From Eubacteriales bacterium (GTDB lineage: Bacteria; Bacillota; Clostridia; Lachnospirales; Lachnospiraceae): a DNA stretch of 64,000 nucleotides. The DNA lies in contig JAUNHC010000009.1 in NCBI GenBank assembly GCA_030524175.1, positions 62,001-126,000 on the forward strand. Direction: 5' to 3'. Under the pieces are notes generated by a model. The model saw nothing but the letters and a program-made list of their open reading frames with translations, made no database searches and was not told where the DNA came from. Both the position numbers and the translations under genes were made by a program. Of this stretch, positions 18,304-27,393 are shown one piece after another (positions within the stretch are counted from its first letter, which is position 1; every line of letters starts with the position of its first letter).

Positions 18304-19809
18304 ATGAAACCATATTTATTGGGAATTGATATTGGAACAAGTGCCTGTAAAGTGGCGGTATTTAACCGCACAGGCGAAGTGGTTGCTGCATCTAGCAAAG
18401 ATTATCCGGTTTACTATCCAAAGGAAGGCTGGGCGGAGCAAAATCCTGAAGAATGGTGGCAGGCTGTATGCCAGGCCTCCCGGGAGGTTTTGGAAAAGGG
18501 CAGGATCACACCGGAGGATATTGCAGGCATAGGGATTGACGGACAGAGCTGGTCAGCCATTGCTATTGACAAAGAGGGGAGAGTTCTCACCAACACTCCG
18601 ATCTGGATGGACACAAGAGCCCAGTCAATCTGCGATACACTCTTGGATACAGTTGGGGCAGATGAAATCTTTGAGGTTGCGGGAAATTCTCTTCAGCCAT
18701 CCTATACCACTGCGAAAATTCTGTGGTATAAAGAAAATCTCCCGGAGATTTACGGAAAAATACATAAAATCCTTCAGTCCAACAGCTACATTGCTTTTAA
18801 GCTCACTGACGCCATTTCCCAGGATGTCTCCCAGGGGTATGGTCTCCATTGCTTTGATATGCGCCATGGGATGTGGGATGAGGAAATGTGCAGAAAGCTT
18901 GGGATTCCTATGGAGTTTCTGCCGGAAGTAGTTCCCTGTGACTATGTGGTAGGCACGGTAACCGATCGGGCAGCAGAGGAAAGCGGACTGGCTGTGGGAA
19001 CACCTGTGGTGGCAGGAGGACTTGACGCAGCCTGCGGAACACTGGGGGCCGGGGTGATCCATCCGGGAGAAACACAGGAGCAGGGCGGACAGGCCGGCGG
19101 AATGAGCATCTGTATGGATAATTATAAGGCTGACCCGCGGCTGATCCTGGGCTTTCATGTAGTTCCCGGCCAATGGCTCCTTCAGGGTGGAACTACCGGA
19201 GGGGGCGGTGTGATGCGCTGGTTTGAACGGGAATTTGCAGATTACGAGAGACAGATGCAGGAAACAACAGGAAAATCATCCCTGGACCAGCTTAACGAAA
19301 TCGGGGAAAAAACGGCCCCGGGAAGTGACGGCGTTGTTTTTCTTCCCTATATGGCAGGAGAACGGTCACCCATCTGGAATCCCCATGCAAAAGGGGTTTT
19401 CTACGGACTGGATTTTTCCAAGACAAAGGGTCATATGCTGCGTGCCTGTATGGAGGGGGTAGCACTTTCCCTTCGCCATAACCTGGAGATCGCAGAGGAA
19501 GCAGGGGCAAAAGTGGAAGTGCTGAGAGCCATGGGCGGCTCGGCAAATTCCCTGTTGTGGACCCAGATCAAATCAGATGTGACAGGTAAGCCTATTGTAG
19601 TACCTTCCTCAGATACCGCCACAACTTTGGGGGCCGCTATTCTGGCAGGTGTAGGAGTAGGATTCTACGACAGCTATGAGGAGGCAGTGGCGCTTACGGT
19701 CAAAGAGACAAGAAGCCATACACCTGATCCGGAAAACAAGAATGTGTATGATAAGACATATGAAACCTACCTGAAACTGTACGAATCATTAAAGAGCCTG
19801 ATGAAATAA
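18304..19809 (+). CDS. FGGY-family carbohydrate kinase (xylulokinase-like)
   Basis: A 501-residue FGGY kinase. The N-terminal phosphate loop G-I-D-I-G-T-S-A-C-K, the substrate region around W-M-D-T-R-A and the C-terminal G-G-S-A-N-S and A-T-T-L-G-A-A segments fit the xylulokinase subgroup. FGGY enzymes phosphorylate free sugars or polyols at a terminal hydroxyl using ATP. In this operon a plausible substrate is a hexitol or ketose whose product feeds the GatD-like dehydrogenase. No xylose isomerase is nearby, so xylulokinase is not assumed. The ribosome site GGGGTG is moderate. Operator O2 is directly upstream. Confidence 0.85.
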   Translation: MKPYLLGIDIGTSACKVAVFNRTGEVVAASSKDYPVYYPKEGWAEQNPEEWWQAVCQASREVLEKGRITPEDIAGIGIDGQSWSAIAIDKEGRVLTNTPIWMDTRAQSICDTLLDTVGADEIFEVAGNSLQPSYTTAKILWYKENLPEIYGKIHKILQSNSYIAFKLTDAISQDVSQGYGLHCFDMRHGMWDEEMCRKLGIPMEFLPEVVPCDYVVGTVTDRAAEESGLAVGTPVVAGGLDAACGTLGAGVIHPGETQEQGGQAGGMSICMDNYKADPRLILGFHVVPGQWLLQGGTTGGGGVMRWFEREFADYERQMQETTGKSSLDQLNEIGEKTAPGSDGVVFLPYMAGERSPIWNPHAKGVFYGLDFSKTKGHMLRACMEGVALSLRHNLEIAEEAGAKVEVLRAMGGSANSLLWTQIKSDVTGKPIVVPSSDTATTLGAAILAGVGVGFYDSYEEAVALTVKETRSHTPDPENKNVYDKTYETYLKLYESLKSLMK

Positions 19810-19872
19810 GTTACTAAAATAAGCAGACAAAAGATCTGCGTTACACCACCAGTAAGAGGAGGAATTACAAGC

Positions 19873-20922
19873 ATGAAAGCAGCAGTAGTAGTAGCAAATG
19901 AAGATGTCCGTTACCAGGATGTAGAAGAACCACAGGTAAAACCAGGCTATATTAAAGTAAAAGTAAAAGCATCCGGTATCTGCGGCTCTGATATTCCACG
20001 TGTGTTACATAACGGAGTGCATTTTTATCCAATCGTTCTGGGACATGAATTTTCCGGTGACGTGGTGGAGACAGGAGAAGGCGTCACAAAGGTTAAAGTG
20101 GGGGACCGTGTTTCCGGGGCACCTCTTCTTCCCTGTATGAAATGTGATGACTGCCAGAACGGAAATTTTTCCCTGTGCAAGCACTACAGCTTCATCGGTT
20201 CCAGAGAGCAGGGCAGCAACGCCGAATACGTGGTACTTCCGGAGCAGAATGCCGTACCCTTCGATTCATCCATTCCTTATGAGCAAGGTGCTATGTTTGA
20301 GCCATCCACAGTTGCTCTTCACGGCCTTTTACAGAACGATTATCAGGGGGGAGAATATGTGGCGATCCTCGGGGGCGGAACTATCGGTATGTTTACCATG
20401 CAGTGGGCAAAAATTTTCGGCTCAAAGAAAGTAGTGGTATTCGATATCAGCGAGGAACGTCTTGAATTGGCAAAACGCCTTGGCGCTGATGAAGTGATCA
20501 ATACTTCCAAAGAAAATTATATGGAAGAAGCCATGGCGGTTACAGGAGGAAAAGGCTACGGATATGTTTACGAGACAGCAGGACAGGTTCCAACCATGCA
20601 CATGGCCTTTGAACTGGCGGGAAACAAAGCTCACGTATGCTTTATCGGAACGCCTCACGTAGACTTGACCTTCACCCCGAAGCAGTGGGAAAATATGAAC
20701 CGCAAAGAGTTTAAACTCACAGGTTCCTGGATGTCCTACAGCTCTCCCTTCCCAGGAAAAGAGTGGGAGCTTACCGCACATTATTTTGCCACAGGCCAGC
20801 TGAAATTTGATCCTGGTTTTATTTATAAAAAAATGCCTATGAGCCAGGCACAGGAAGCCTTCCAGCTGTATAAAACACCTGGGCTGGTGAAAGGTAAGAT
20901 TCTTCTTGTGAATGAAGAATAG
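19873..20922 (+). CDS. zinc-dependent polyol-phosphate dehydrogenase (GatD-like)
   Basis: A 349-residue medium-chain dehydrogenase. Catalytic zinc ligands are in G-I-C-G-S-D and G-H-E-F-S-G. Four structural-zinc cysteines lie in L-P-C-M-K-C-D-D-C and S-L-C. The cofactor fold has G-G-G-T-I-G. The overall pattern, including the P-F-P-G-K-E-W-E-L segment near the end, resembles galactitol-1-phosphate 5-dehydrogenase, which makes tagatose 6-phosphate with NAD+. The ribosome site AGAGGAGG is strong. The kinase before it and the sugar-phosphate kinase after it fit a phosphorylated polyol substrate. Sorbitol or threonine dehydrogenase relatives are alternatives. Confidence 0.85.
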   Translation: MKAAVVVANEDVRYQDVEEPQVKPGYIKVKVKASGICGSDIPRVLHNGVHFYPIVLGHEFSGDVVETGEGVTKVKVGDRVSGAPLLPCMKCDDCQNGNFSLCKHYSFIGSREQGSNAEYVVLPEQNAVPFDSSIPYEQGAMFEPSTVALHGLLQNDYQGGEYVAILGGGTIGMFTMQWAKIFGSKKVVVFDISEERLELAKRLGADEVINTSKENYMEEAMAVTGGKGYGYVYETAGQVPTMHMAFELAGNKAHVCFIGTPHVDLTFTPKQWENMNRKEFKLTGSWMSYSSPFPGKEWELTAHYFATGQLKFDPGFIYKKMPMSQAQEAFQLYKTPGLVKGKILLVNEE

Positions 20923-20934
20923 GAGGACAGATCC

Positions 20935-21867
20935 ATGATTTTGACAGTTACACTGAATGCAGCCATTGATAAGCGGTATGTGGTTGAGGGCTACAAAGTA
21001 GGAGAGGTGAACCGCGTTAAGGAGTGTGCCTATACTCCTGGGGGAAAAGGACTGAATGTTTCCAAACCGGCGGCAATTTCCGGTGCACAGGTAGTTGCTA
21101 CAGGCTTTGTGGGCGGTCATGCAGGAAATTACATAGAAGCTTCCCTGGAACCCTTCCATATAAAGAGTGCTTTTTATCACCTGGAGGCGGAGAGCCGGTC
21201 CTGTATTAACATCTGGGATGAAGTAAATCATCAGCAGACGGAATTTCTGGAGCCGGGCTTCACGGTGAGTGAAGATGATTTTCTGGGATTCATAGAGAAG
21301 TTCAAGAGTCTTGTTAAAGATGCAGATGTTGTGGCAATGTCCGGAAGCGTGCCAAAAGGACTTGACGGTACTGCTTACCAGAAACTTGTGCAGATTGTAA
21401 AGGCTGCCGGCAAAAAAGTGATTCTTGATACCAGCGGAAAGCTTCTGGAGATGGGAATCCAGGCCTGCCCCACCATGATCAAGCCAAATATAGATGAAAT
21501 CAGGATGCTTACCGGAAAGAGCTGTGATAATATGGACGATATTATTCAGGCGGCAAAGGAAATCCACAGCCGGGGAGTAGAAATCGTGGCAGTTTCCCTT
21601 GGTGGAGACGGAGCCTTTGTGGTGTGTGATGAGGGCATTTATCAGGCAAAGGTCCCGAAAATTGATGCCGTAAATACTGTGGGATGCGGTGATTCCATGA
21701 TTGCGGGGTTTGCGCTGGGATTAAGTGAAGGTCTGCCCATTGAAGAGGTGTTGAGAAAAGCCAGTGCTATTTCTGCAGCAGCAGCACTTCGTGAAGAGAC
21801 AGGATTTTATGTGAAGGAAGATATGGAACGCCTCTTCCCCCAGATTCAAATTATGAAACTGAACTGA
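20935..21867 (+). CDS. PfkB-family ketose-phosphate kinase (LacC/FruK-like)
   Basis: A 310-residue PfkB kinase of the 1-phosphofructokinase/tagatose-6-phosphate kinase branch. It has N-terminal T-L-N-A-A-I-D, G-G-K-G-L-N-V, and the anion hole and catalytic Asp in G-C-G-D-S (the usual G-A/S-G-D-S with Cys). It would make fructose or tagatose 1,6-bisphosphate for the aldolase at the start of the operon. The upstream stop codon overlaps its ribosome site (TAGGAGG). The branch does not separate fructose-1-phosphate from tagatose-6-phosphate; the GatD neighbour favours the latter. Confidence 0.88.
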   Translation: MILTVTLNAAIDKRYVVEGYKVGEVNRVKECAYTPGGKGLNVSKPAAISGAQVVATGFVGGHAGNYIEASLEPFHIKSAFYHLEAESRSCINIWDEVNHQQTEFLEPGFTVSEDDFLGFIEKFKSLVKDADVVAMSGSVPKGLDGTAYQKLVQIVKAAGKKVILDTSGKLLEMGIQACPTMIKPNIDEIRMLTGKSCDNMDDIIQAAKEIHSRGVEIVAVSLGGDGAFVVCDEGIYQAKVPKIDAVNTVGCGDSMIAGFALGLSEGLPIEEVLRKASAISAAAALREETGFYVKEDMERLFPQIQIMKLN

Positions 21868-21903
21868 TAAACATGTTGTAAAGACAAAAAAAGGAGAAAA
21901 AAT

Positions 21904-22911
21904 ATGGGTGAATTTATTAATCCGGCAATTGTGCCGAAAGCAAAACTTTATATGGGAGATGAAATTCCGGGTATAGGAATGGGAACCTTCGGTTCCGACA
22001 GATTCAGTGCAGAAGAAGTATCTGCCGCAGTAGCAGGTGCCATCCGCTGCGGATACCGCATGTTTGACTGTGCTGCATGCTATGGAAACGAAGAACAGAT
22101 CGGAGAGGTTTTCAAGGCGGCATTTGATGAGGGTGTTGTGGAAAGAAAAGAACTTTATATCATGACAAAGGTCTGGAATGATATGCACGAAAGAGTGGAA
22201 GAATCCTGCAGAAAGAGCATTGCAGATCTTAAGTGTGACTACATAGATTTATTCTTTATCCACTGGCCGTTTCCAAATTATCATGCACCCCATTGCGATG
22301 TAGATTCCAGAAATCCAGATTCCAGGCCATTTAGTGTGGATGAATTTGTAAATACGTACAGACAGTGCGAAGAACTTGTGGAAAAAGGTCTGGTGCGCCA
22401 CATTGGAATATCAAATATGACGATTCCAAAGCTGGAAGCAGTTCTGCCTTTGCTGAAGATCAAACCCGCTGCATGTGAAATGGAATTTCACCCATGCTTC
22501 CAGCAGCAGGAAATTTTTGACTATCTGAACGAGCATGGTATCCAGCCAATCGGATATATGCCTCTTGGCTCACCAAAAAGGCCGGAGCGTGATATGATGC
22601 CGGAGGATATCGCTGACCTTGAAATGCCTGAAATGCAGGAGATTGCAAAAGCCCATGGAGTTCATCCGGCGCTCATTGCATTAAAGTGGGCAAGCCAGAG
22701 AGGACAGATCCCAATTCCTTTCTCTATCCATGAGAAAAATTATATTAGCAATCTGAAATGTCTTACAGAAGATCCTCTTACCCAGGAGGAGATGGCGAAG
22801 ATCGCTACTCTTGAGCGGGGAAACAGGCTTGTAAAAGGCCAGGTATTCCTGTGGGAAGGTGCCAACGACTGGCATGACCTTTGGGATGAGGATGGAGTGA
22901 TCGTAAAATAA
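21904..22911 (+). CDS. aldo/keto reductase
   Basis: A 335-residue AKR with the full catalytic tetrad visible: Asp and Tyr in F-D-C-A-A-C-Y-G-N-E, Lys in M-T-K-V-W-N and His in F-I-H-W-P. Position as last gene of the operon, before a strong terminator, implies a role in the same pathway. AKRs of this shape reduce aldoses to alditols with NAD(P)H. Here that could supply the polyol for the kinase and dehydrogenase, or it could dispose of a toxic aldehyde. AAAGGAG precedes the ATG. Confidence 0.85.
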   Translation: MGEFINPAIVPKAKLYMGDEIPGIGMGTFGSDRFSAEEVSAAVAGAIRCGYRMFDCAACYGNEEQIGEVFKAAFDEGVVERKELYIMTKVWNDMHERVEESCRKSIADLKCDYIDLFFIHWPFPNYHAPHCDVDSRNPDSRPFSVDEFVNTYRQCEELVEKGLVRHIGISNMTIPKLEAVLPLLKIKPAACEMEFHPCFQQQEIFDYLNEHGIQPIGYMPLGSPKRPERDMMPEDIADLEMPEMQEIAKAHGVHPALIALKWASQRGQIPIPFSIHEKNYISNLKCLTEDPLTQEEMAKIATLERGNRLVKGQVFLWEGANDWHDLWDEDGVIVK

Positions 22912-23006
22912 ATAATATTTTTGTGCCCCTGTGCGGTTTGGAACGGACGTCAAACAGCGTGTAAATATAAGGTGTATAGCACTGGGGTGTGATATGGAAT
23001 AAGATA

Positions 23007-23047
23007 AGCCGGCGAAGATAAGAGCATTCTCTTCGCCGGCTGTTTTT
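23007..23047 (+). terminator. strong intrinsic terminator of the aldolase-AKR operon
   Basis: A 12-bp GC-rich stem pairs 23007-23018 with 23030-23041 around an 11-base loop, followed by TGTTTTT. The 95 bases between the AKR stop and this stem hold no gene. Confidence 0.9.
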
Positions 23048-23120
23048 GTCAAGGATCATACCATAGCCGGACAGCAGAAATCTCCGATAAATACTGTCCC
23101 CGGAAATTTCTCCGTATTTT

Positions 23121-23507
23121 TTACAAATACTGACTAAACTCTACCTTCTCCTTATTCGGTCCTTCAATGGTAAAGAATTTGACTCCATTTGTCCAGAAGG
23201 GCAGATAATGAATCTCATCCTCCAGGGTATTTAATCCTCTTGAGCACACTACCTCATAAACCTTCTCAATATCAGTCACATCAATGGCTACATGCTCTAT
23301 GCCGCCATAGCACATAGCTGCGTCATCACTTTCATAAGCCTCGATCACCAGGTTGCCCAGTTTAAGAAAATTTACTTTTTTCCCTTCATTTTCTGTGGCG
23401 AGGGCAATATCAAATCCAAGCTCAGTGTAGAACAGAAGAGTTTCCTCCATATCCTTTGTGGGAATACCAAGATGCTGGATTCCGGTAGCATAATCTGAAA
23501 TTTTCAT
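23121..23507 (-). CDS. VOC-superfamily (glyoxalase-like) protein
   Basis: A 128-residue single VOC unit with two beta-alpha-beta-beta-beta modules. The first begins I-Q-H-L-G-I-P-T and contains V-I-E-A-Y-E; the second begins I-E-H-V-A-I-D-V and ends K-V-E-F-S-Q. The His/Glu positions fit a metal-binding lactoylglutathione-lyase-like or epimerase-like enzyme. Substrate is unknown. It is a lone gene on the minus strand with AAAGGGGA upstream. It could be unrelated housekeeping, or detoxify methylglyoxal arising from triose-phosphate-heavy catabolism next door. Confidence 0.8.
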   Translation of the reverse strand: MKISDYATGIQHLGIPTKDMEETLLFYTELGFDIALATENEGKKVNFLKLGNLVIEAYESDDAAMCYGGIEHVAIDVTDIEKVYEVVCSRGLNTLEDEIHYLPFWTNGVKFFTIEGPNKEKVEFSQYL

Positions 23508-23914
23508 ATAAATCCCCTTTCCCGGCTATGTGCCGGTTTTTATTTTGTTTTTGAGCGGCAGCAATATCCTCAGGCAAAAGGAAAAGACTGATCCCAAGAA
23601 CAAGGCGGCGCTTTCTTATTTACAGAATAACATAGTTAGTCCATCATGAAAAGAAGCAGCGTAAAACTTTTTACAGCATTACTTTGGCGTTACTGTTCGC
23701 TGATAATATAGGAAGTGTTTTCATGTATATATACAAAAATACCGGGATATACGGTATGGTCTCTGACGGTAAATCAGAATAAATTGTAAATTCACATAAA
23801 ACATGTTACCATAGAACAAGCAGAAGAAAGCGGAGACAAAGTTTTCAGCAGAGGAAAGACGCTGAAACGTCTGTCCCGGCAAAAGAGCAGAAAACAGGGG
23901 GAACAAAAGAGCCT
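23508..23914. other. 407-base intergenic region between VOC gene and sensing operon
   Basis: No gene was found. GTTACTGTTC at 23689-23698 matches the motif at 18184. A small dyad, TACCG/CGGTA, lies around 23740-23756. TTGTAA and TACCAT near 23783-23811 with about 17 bases between them are a weak promoter candidate for the regulator gene. Confidence 0.35.
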
Positions 23915-25534
23915 ATGTATCGTATATTACTTGTAGATGATGAAATCCTGGTGCGTGATGCCATCAGGGAGAATATAGACTGGACGGGGTTGGACTGCGA
24001 GCTTGTAGGCGACTGCCAGAACGGGCAGGAGGCTGCAGAATTTGTGAAAAAGAATCCGGTGGATATCGTTCTGACCGATATCTGTATGCCTTACATGGAC
24101 GGTATGGAGCTGAGTCATTTTCTCCATGATAATTACCCTGATATAGTCATCGTTATTTTCAGCGGATTCGGAGAATTTGAATATGCAAAAAAAGCAATCC
24201 AGTACAATGTGAGTGAATATATGCTCAAGCCCATCACGGCTATGGAACTTACCGGAGTTATCAACAAGATGAAAGAGAAGGTGGATCAGTGTAAGGCAGA
24301 GAGAGCCAAAATTGAGAATCTTACAAAAGCCTCGGAAAACTATCGTAAAAATGCCCATATTATCCGTTCAAAGGCAATTGAGGCTCTGGTGAATTGTACC
24401 TGTGACGTAAAAGAGAGTTTGGAACAGCTTAAGGGTATGGGGATCAATCTTGATGCATCCAGTTACAGAGTGGCTGTATTTGATATGGATCTATACTCCG
24501 GTATGTATCAGCTGGATGTGGAGAAACGCCAGGAAAGTGCATTGATGGCATTTGTCCTGTACAACGTGAGCAATGAAATCGTCAGCCGGGAAGGGGCCGG
24601 CCTGGCATATCAGGAGGGCAGCAGCCGTGTATGTGTCTTGTTTCAGGGAAACCGCACCAAGGAATTCGCAGACAGGATAAAAGCGGTGTGCCGGGAAATA
24701 CAGCAGAAGGTAAAAGAAGTGATCGGTATTGAAGTTTCTATGGGGATCGGAAGCTGGGTAAGATGTCCGGAACAGCTTCTTCTGTCCCATGATCTTGCGG
24801 AGAAAGCCCTTCAGTACCGTTATCTTCTTGGAGGCAACCTGCTTATGGATATGGAGGAATGCCGGACAGATCAGAGTATTTCGCTGGAGGATTCTCTGAA
24901 TAAGTTTATAAATGCGGTGAAGACAGGGAAAAAGGAAAGCATGGAGCTGTCTCTGGCAAAAATGGAGGAGGATATCAAAGGAGCGCTGGTGGATAAGAGC
25001 CGTGCCTGTATCTATCTCCAGCAGATCATCAGGGCAGTGGGAAGTGCCTGTATGGCAGTGGTGACAGATATTGACTCGATTGTCCGTGGCAGGGAGGAAC
25101 TCCTTCAGAAGGTTACAGAGCAGAAAACTTTTCAGCAGGCAATCGGTTTGGTGAAGGAATATGCCGCCAGGGCTTTTGAGGAACTGCTGAACTTAAACAG
25201 CTCCAGCGGTCAGCGCCAGGCATTGCTGGCTCTTGATTACATACAGAATAACTATATGGACCCGGAACTCAGCCTCAACAGTATCTGTTCCTATTTAAAT
25301 ATCAGTACCAGCTATTTCAGTACAATTTTTAAAGACGTACTGGGAGAGACCTTCATGGAGGTGCTGATCCGGACAAGGATGGAGAAGGCAAAGGAACTGT
25401 TGATAAATACTACGCTGAAAAATTATGAAATCGCTGAAAAGGTAGGATTTTCAGATCCCCATTATTTTGGGATTTCTTTTAAGAAAATGACAGGGAAAAC
25501 TCCTACGGAATATGCCAGGGAGAAACGAAGATGA
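23915..25534 (+). CDS. YesN-type response regulator (REC + AraC HTH)
   Basis: A 539-residue regulator. The N-terminal receiver has the acidic V-D-D-E motif, phospho-acceptor Asp55 in L-T-D-I-C-M-P and Lys in L-K-P. A long central region (about 125-425) with no clear domain follows. The C-terminal AraC/XylS double helix-turn-helix (about 435-535) ends F-S-D-P-H-Y-F-G-I-S-F-K-K-M-T-G. Such proteins activate sugar-transport genes after phosphorylation by a YesM kinase. Its stop overlaps the kinase start by four bases. Likely targets include the ABC transporter promoter near 28490. Confidence 0.9.
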   Translation: MYRILLVDDEILVRDAIRENIDWTGLDCELVGDCQNGQEAAEFVKKNPVDIVLTDICMPYMDGMELSHFLHDNYPDIVIVIFSGFGEFEYAKKAIQYNVSEYMLKPITAMELTGVINKMKEKVDQCKAERAKIENLTKASENYRKNAHIIRSKAIEALVNCTCDVKESLEQLKGMGINLDASSYRVAVFDMDLYSGMYQLDVEKRQESALMAFVLYNVSNEIVSREGAGLAYQEGSSRVCVLFQGNRTKEFADRIKAVCREIQQKVKEVIGIEVSMGIGSWVRCPEQLLLSHDLAEKALQYRYLLGGNLLMDMEECRTDQSISLEDSLNKFINAVKTGKKESMELSLAKMEEDIKGALVDKSRACIYLQQIIRAVGSACMAVVTDIDSIVRGREELLQKVTEQKTFQQAIGLVKEYAARAFEELLNLNSSSGQRQALLALDYIQNNYMDPELSLNSICSYLNISTSYFSTIFKDVLGETFMEVLIRTRMEKAKELLINTTLKNYEIAEKVGFSDPHYFGISFKKMTGKTPTEYAREKRR

Positions 25535-27393
25535 AGGATACAAAATTGAAAAGCGGTATTCTGGGATATTTTAAAAGTATTCAGAGTGCTATATTTCTGG
25601 CCGTGTCTGTGCTGGTACTCTCTGCTGTTGTTATTGTAACGGCAGTATCGCTGCGCTATACCAGAAATTCAATTTCCGAGAATTCTGAAGTATACACTCA
25701 GACTATCATCAGACAGATGAATCAGAACATTGATTCTTACATTAATTATATGGAAAATATAGCATCTGTGGTTTCCGACAGCGATGATGTACAAAAGTTT
25801 CTGTTTGCCGATTACGGTCAGGAGGATAATCGTAAACGGCTGTTGGAACAGTTCAACACTATTTTGAACGGCAGGGACGATATTAAAAATCTGGGGATCC
25901 TTTGTGTGGAAAATGGTTCAGGTAAGACAGACACTAAGGATGCAGCCCGGGATATAAATCAGGATTCTGAGCCGGAAGTACGAGCTCTCATTAATTACGG
26001 TTTCCAAAAAGTAAATCCGGACCTGAATATTGCGGATCTTGAGTGGTATAGAGATGCGGTTGAAGGCACCAGTAATTCGGTCCTTACTTCCTCTCATGTA
26101 CAGCATGTGGTCAGTGGAGAGCGGCCGTGGGTGATCACTCTCAGCCGTGGTATCCGTAACAATACAGGAAGTGGGGTCAGAGAAGGCGTATTTTTTATTG
26201 ACTTAAATTACAGCGCGATCAGTGAGCTGTGTGACCAGAATACGATCGGAGAAAAAGGGTATGTTTTTATTCTGGACCAGAATGGGAACATCGTTTATCA
26301 CCCCCAGCAGCAGCAGCTTTATAATGAACTTCAGACGGAAAATATCGACCTTGTCATGAACGCGGATTCAGATACCGTTGTTACTGGCGGAGATAACGGC
26401 AAGCTCTATGCAATTTCACGTTCAGAGAAAACAGGCTGGACAGTGGTAGGCTGTATGAATACCCAGGAGCTTTTTAACGGCAGCACCCAGGCACAGAGTA
26501 TTTATATGATAACGGCTGTGGTTCTGGTGATCATAGCTTTGCTGCTTTCCAGTTTTATTGCCAGAAATATTACTTTGCCTATCCAGAGGCTGGGAGCTTC
26601 TATGGCAAAGGTTCAGGAAGGTGATTTCAGCGAGGTTGATGTGGAAGTCTCTTCAAAAAATGAGATCGGAAGCCTGACAAGGTCATTTAATGTAATGACT
26701 CACCGTATACAGGATTTGATGGACCAAAATGTTCATGAACAGGAACAAAAGCGTAAAAGTGAATTGAAAGCACTCCAGTCACAGATCAATCCGCATTTTC
26801 TTTACAATACCCTGGATTCTATCATATGGATGGCAGAGGGAAAAAAGAATGAGGAAGTAGTATTGATGACAGCATCACTGGCACGGCTTCTGCGGCAGAG
26901 TATCAGCAATGAAGATGAAGTGGTGCCTATCTACCAGGAGGTGGAATATGCCAGAAGTTATCTTACCATTCAGAAAATGCGGTATAAGGACAAGCTGGAG
27001 TTTCAGATTGATGTGGAGCCGTCTATTAAGCATATTATGATCATTAAACTGGTACTTCAGCCCATCATAGAAAATGCCATTTACCACGGCCTTAAGTATA
27101 AGGAAAGTAAGGGCCTTCTCATTCTGCGGGGGTATGAGGAAGGAAGAAATGTGGTTCTGCAGATCATTGACAATGGTGTGGGCATGGATGAAGAGACGGT
27201 AGAGCATATTTTTCAGCGGCATAAAGTCAACTATCATTCTAACGGTGTGGGTGTATACAATGTTCAGAAAAGGCTGCAGCTTTATTATGGAAGTGATTAT
27301 GGGATTGCCTACAGCAGTGAGAAGGGAAAGGGGACTACGGTGACGATAACCATTCCCAAGGAACAGGAGGGATATGACCATGAAACAGTATAA
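25531..27393 (+). CDS. YesM-type sensor histidine kinase
   Basis: A 620-residue kinase with a transmembrane helix (about 18-40), an extracytoplasmic Cache-like sensor (about 45-315), a second helix (about 322-344) and a HAMP domain. The His_kinase dimerisation motif S-Q-I-N-P-H-F-L-Y-N has His422. The ATPase domain ends with D-N-G-V-G-M and G-K-G-T-T-V. It should phosphorylate the co-transcribed YesN regulator. The next gene encodes a membrane-anchored sugar-binding protein that may deliver the ligand signal to the Cache domain. The start overlaps the regulator stop (ATGA). Confidence 0.9.
   Translation: MKDTKLKSGILGYFKSIQSAIFLAVSVLVLSAVVIVTAVSLRYTRNSISENSEVYTQTIIRQMNQNIDSYINYMENIASVVSDSDDVQKFLFADYGQEDNRKRLLEQFNTILNGRDDIKNLGILCVENGSGKTDTKDAARDINQDSEPEVRALINYGFQKVNPDLNIADLEWYRDAVEGTSNSVLTSSHVQHVVSGERPWVITLSRGIRNNTGSGVREGVFFIDLNYSAISELCDQNTIGEKGYVFILDQNGNIVYHPQQQQLYNELQTENIDLVMNADSDTVVTGGDNGKLYAISRSEKTGWTVVGCMNTQELFNGSTQAQSIYMITAVVLVIIALLLSSFIARNITLPIQRLGASMAKVQEGDFSEVDVEVSSKNEIGSLTRSFNVMTHRIQDLMDQNVHEQEQKRKSELKALQSQINPHFLYNTLDSIIWMAEGKKNEEVVLMTASLARLLRQSISNEDEVVPIYQEVEYARSYLTIQKMRYKDKLEFQIDVEPSIKHIMIIKLVLQPIIENAIYHGLKYKESKGLLILRGYEEGRNVVLQIIDNGVGMDEETVEHIFQRHKVNYHSNGVGVYNVQKRLQLYYGSDYGIAYSSEKGKGTTVTITIPKEQEGYDHETV

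Noticed and set aside
20422-21567. A 381-codon minus-strand frame spanning the GatD and PfkB genes
   Set aside because: It runs opposite two well-supported genes in one operon and encodes a composition-biased sequence without motifs.
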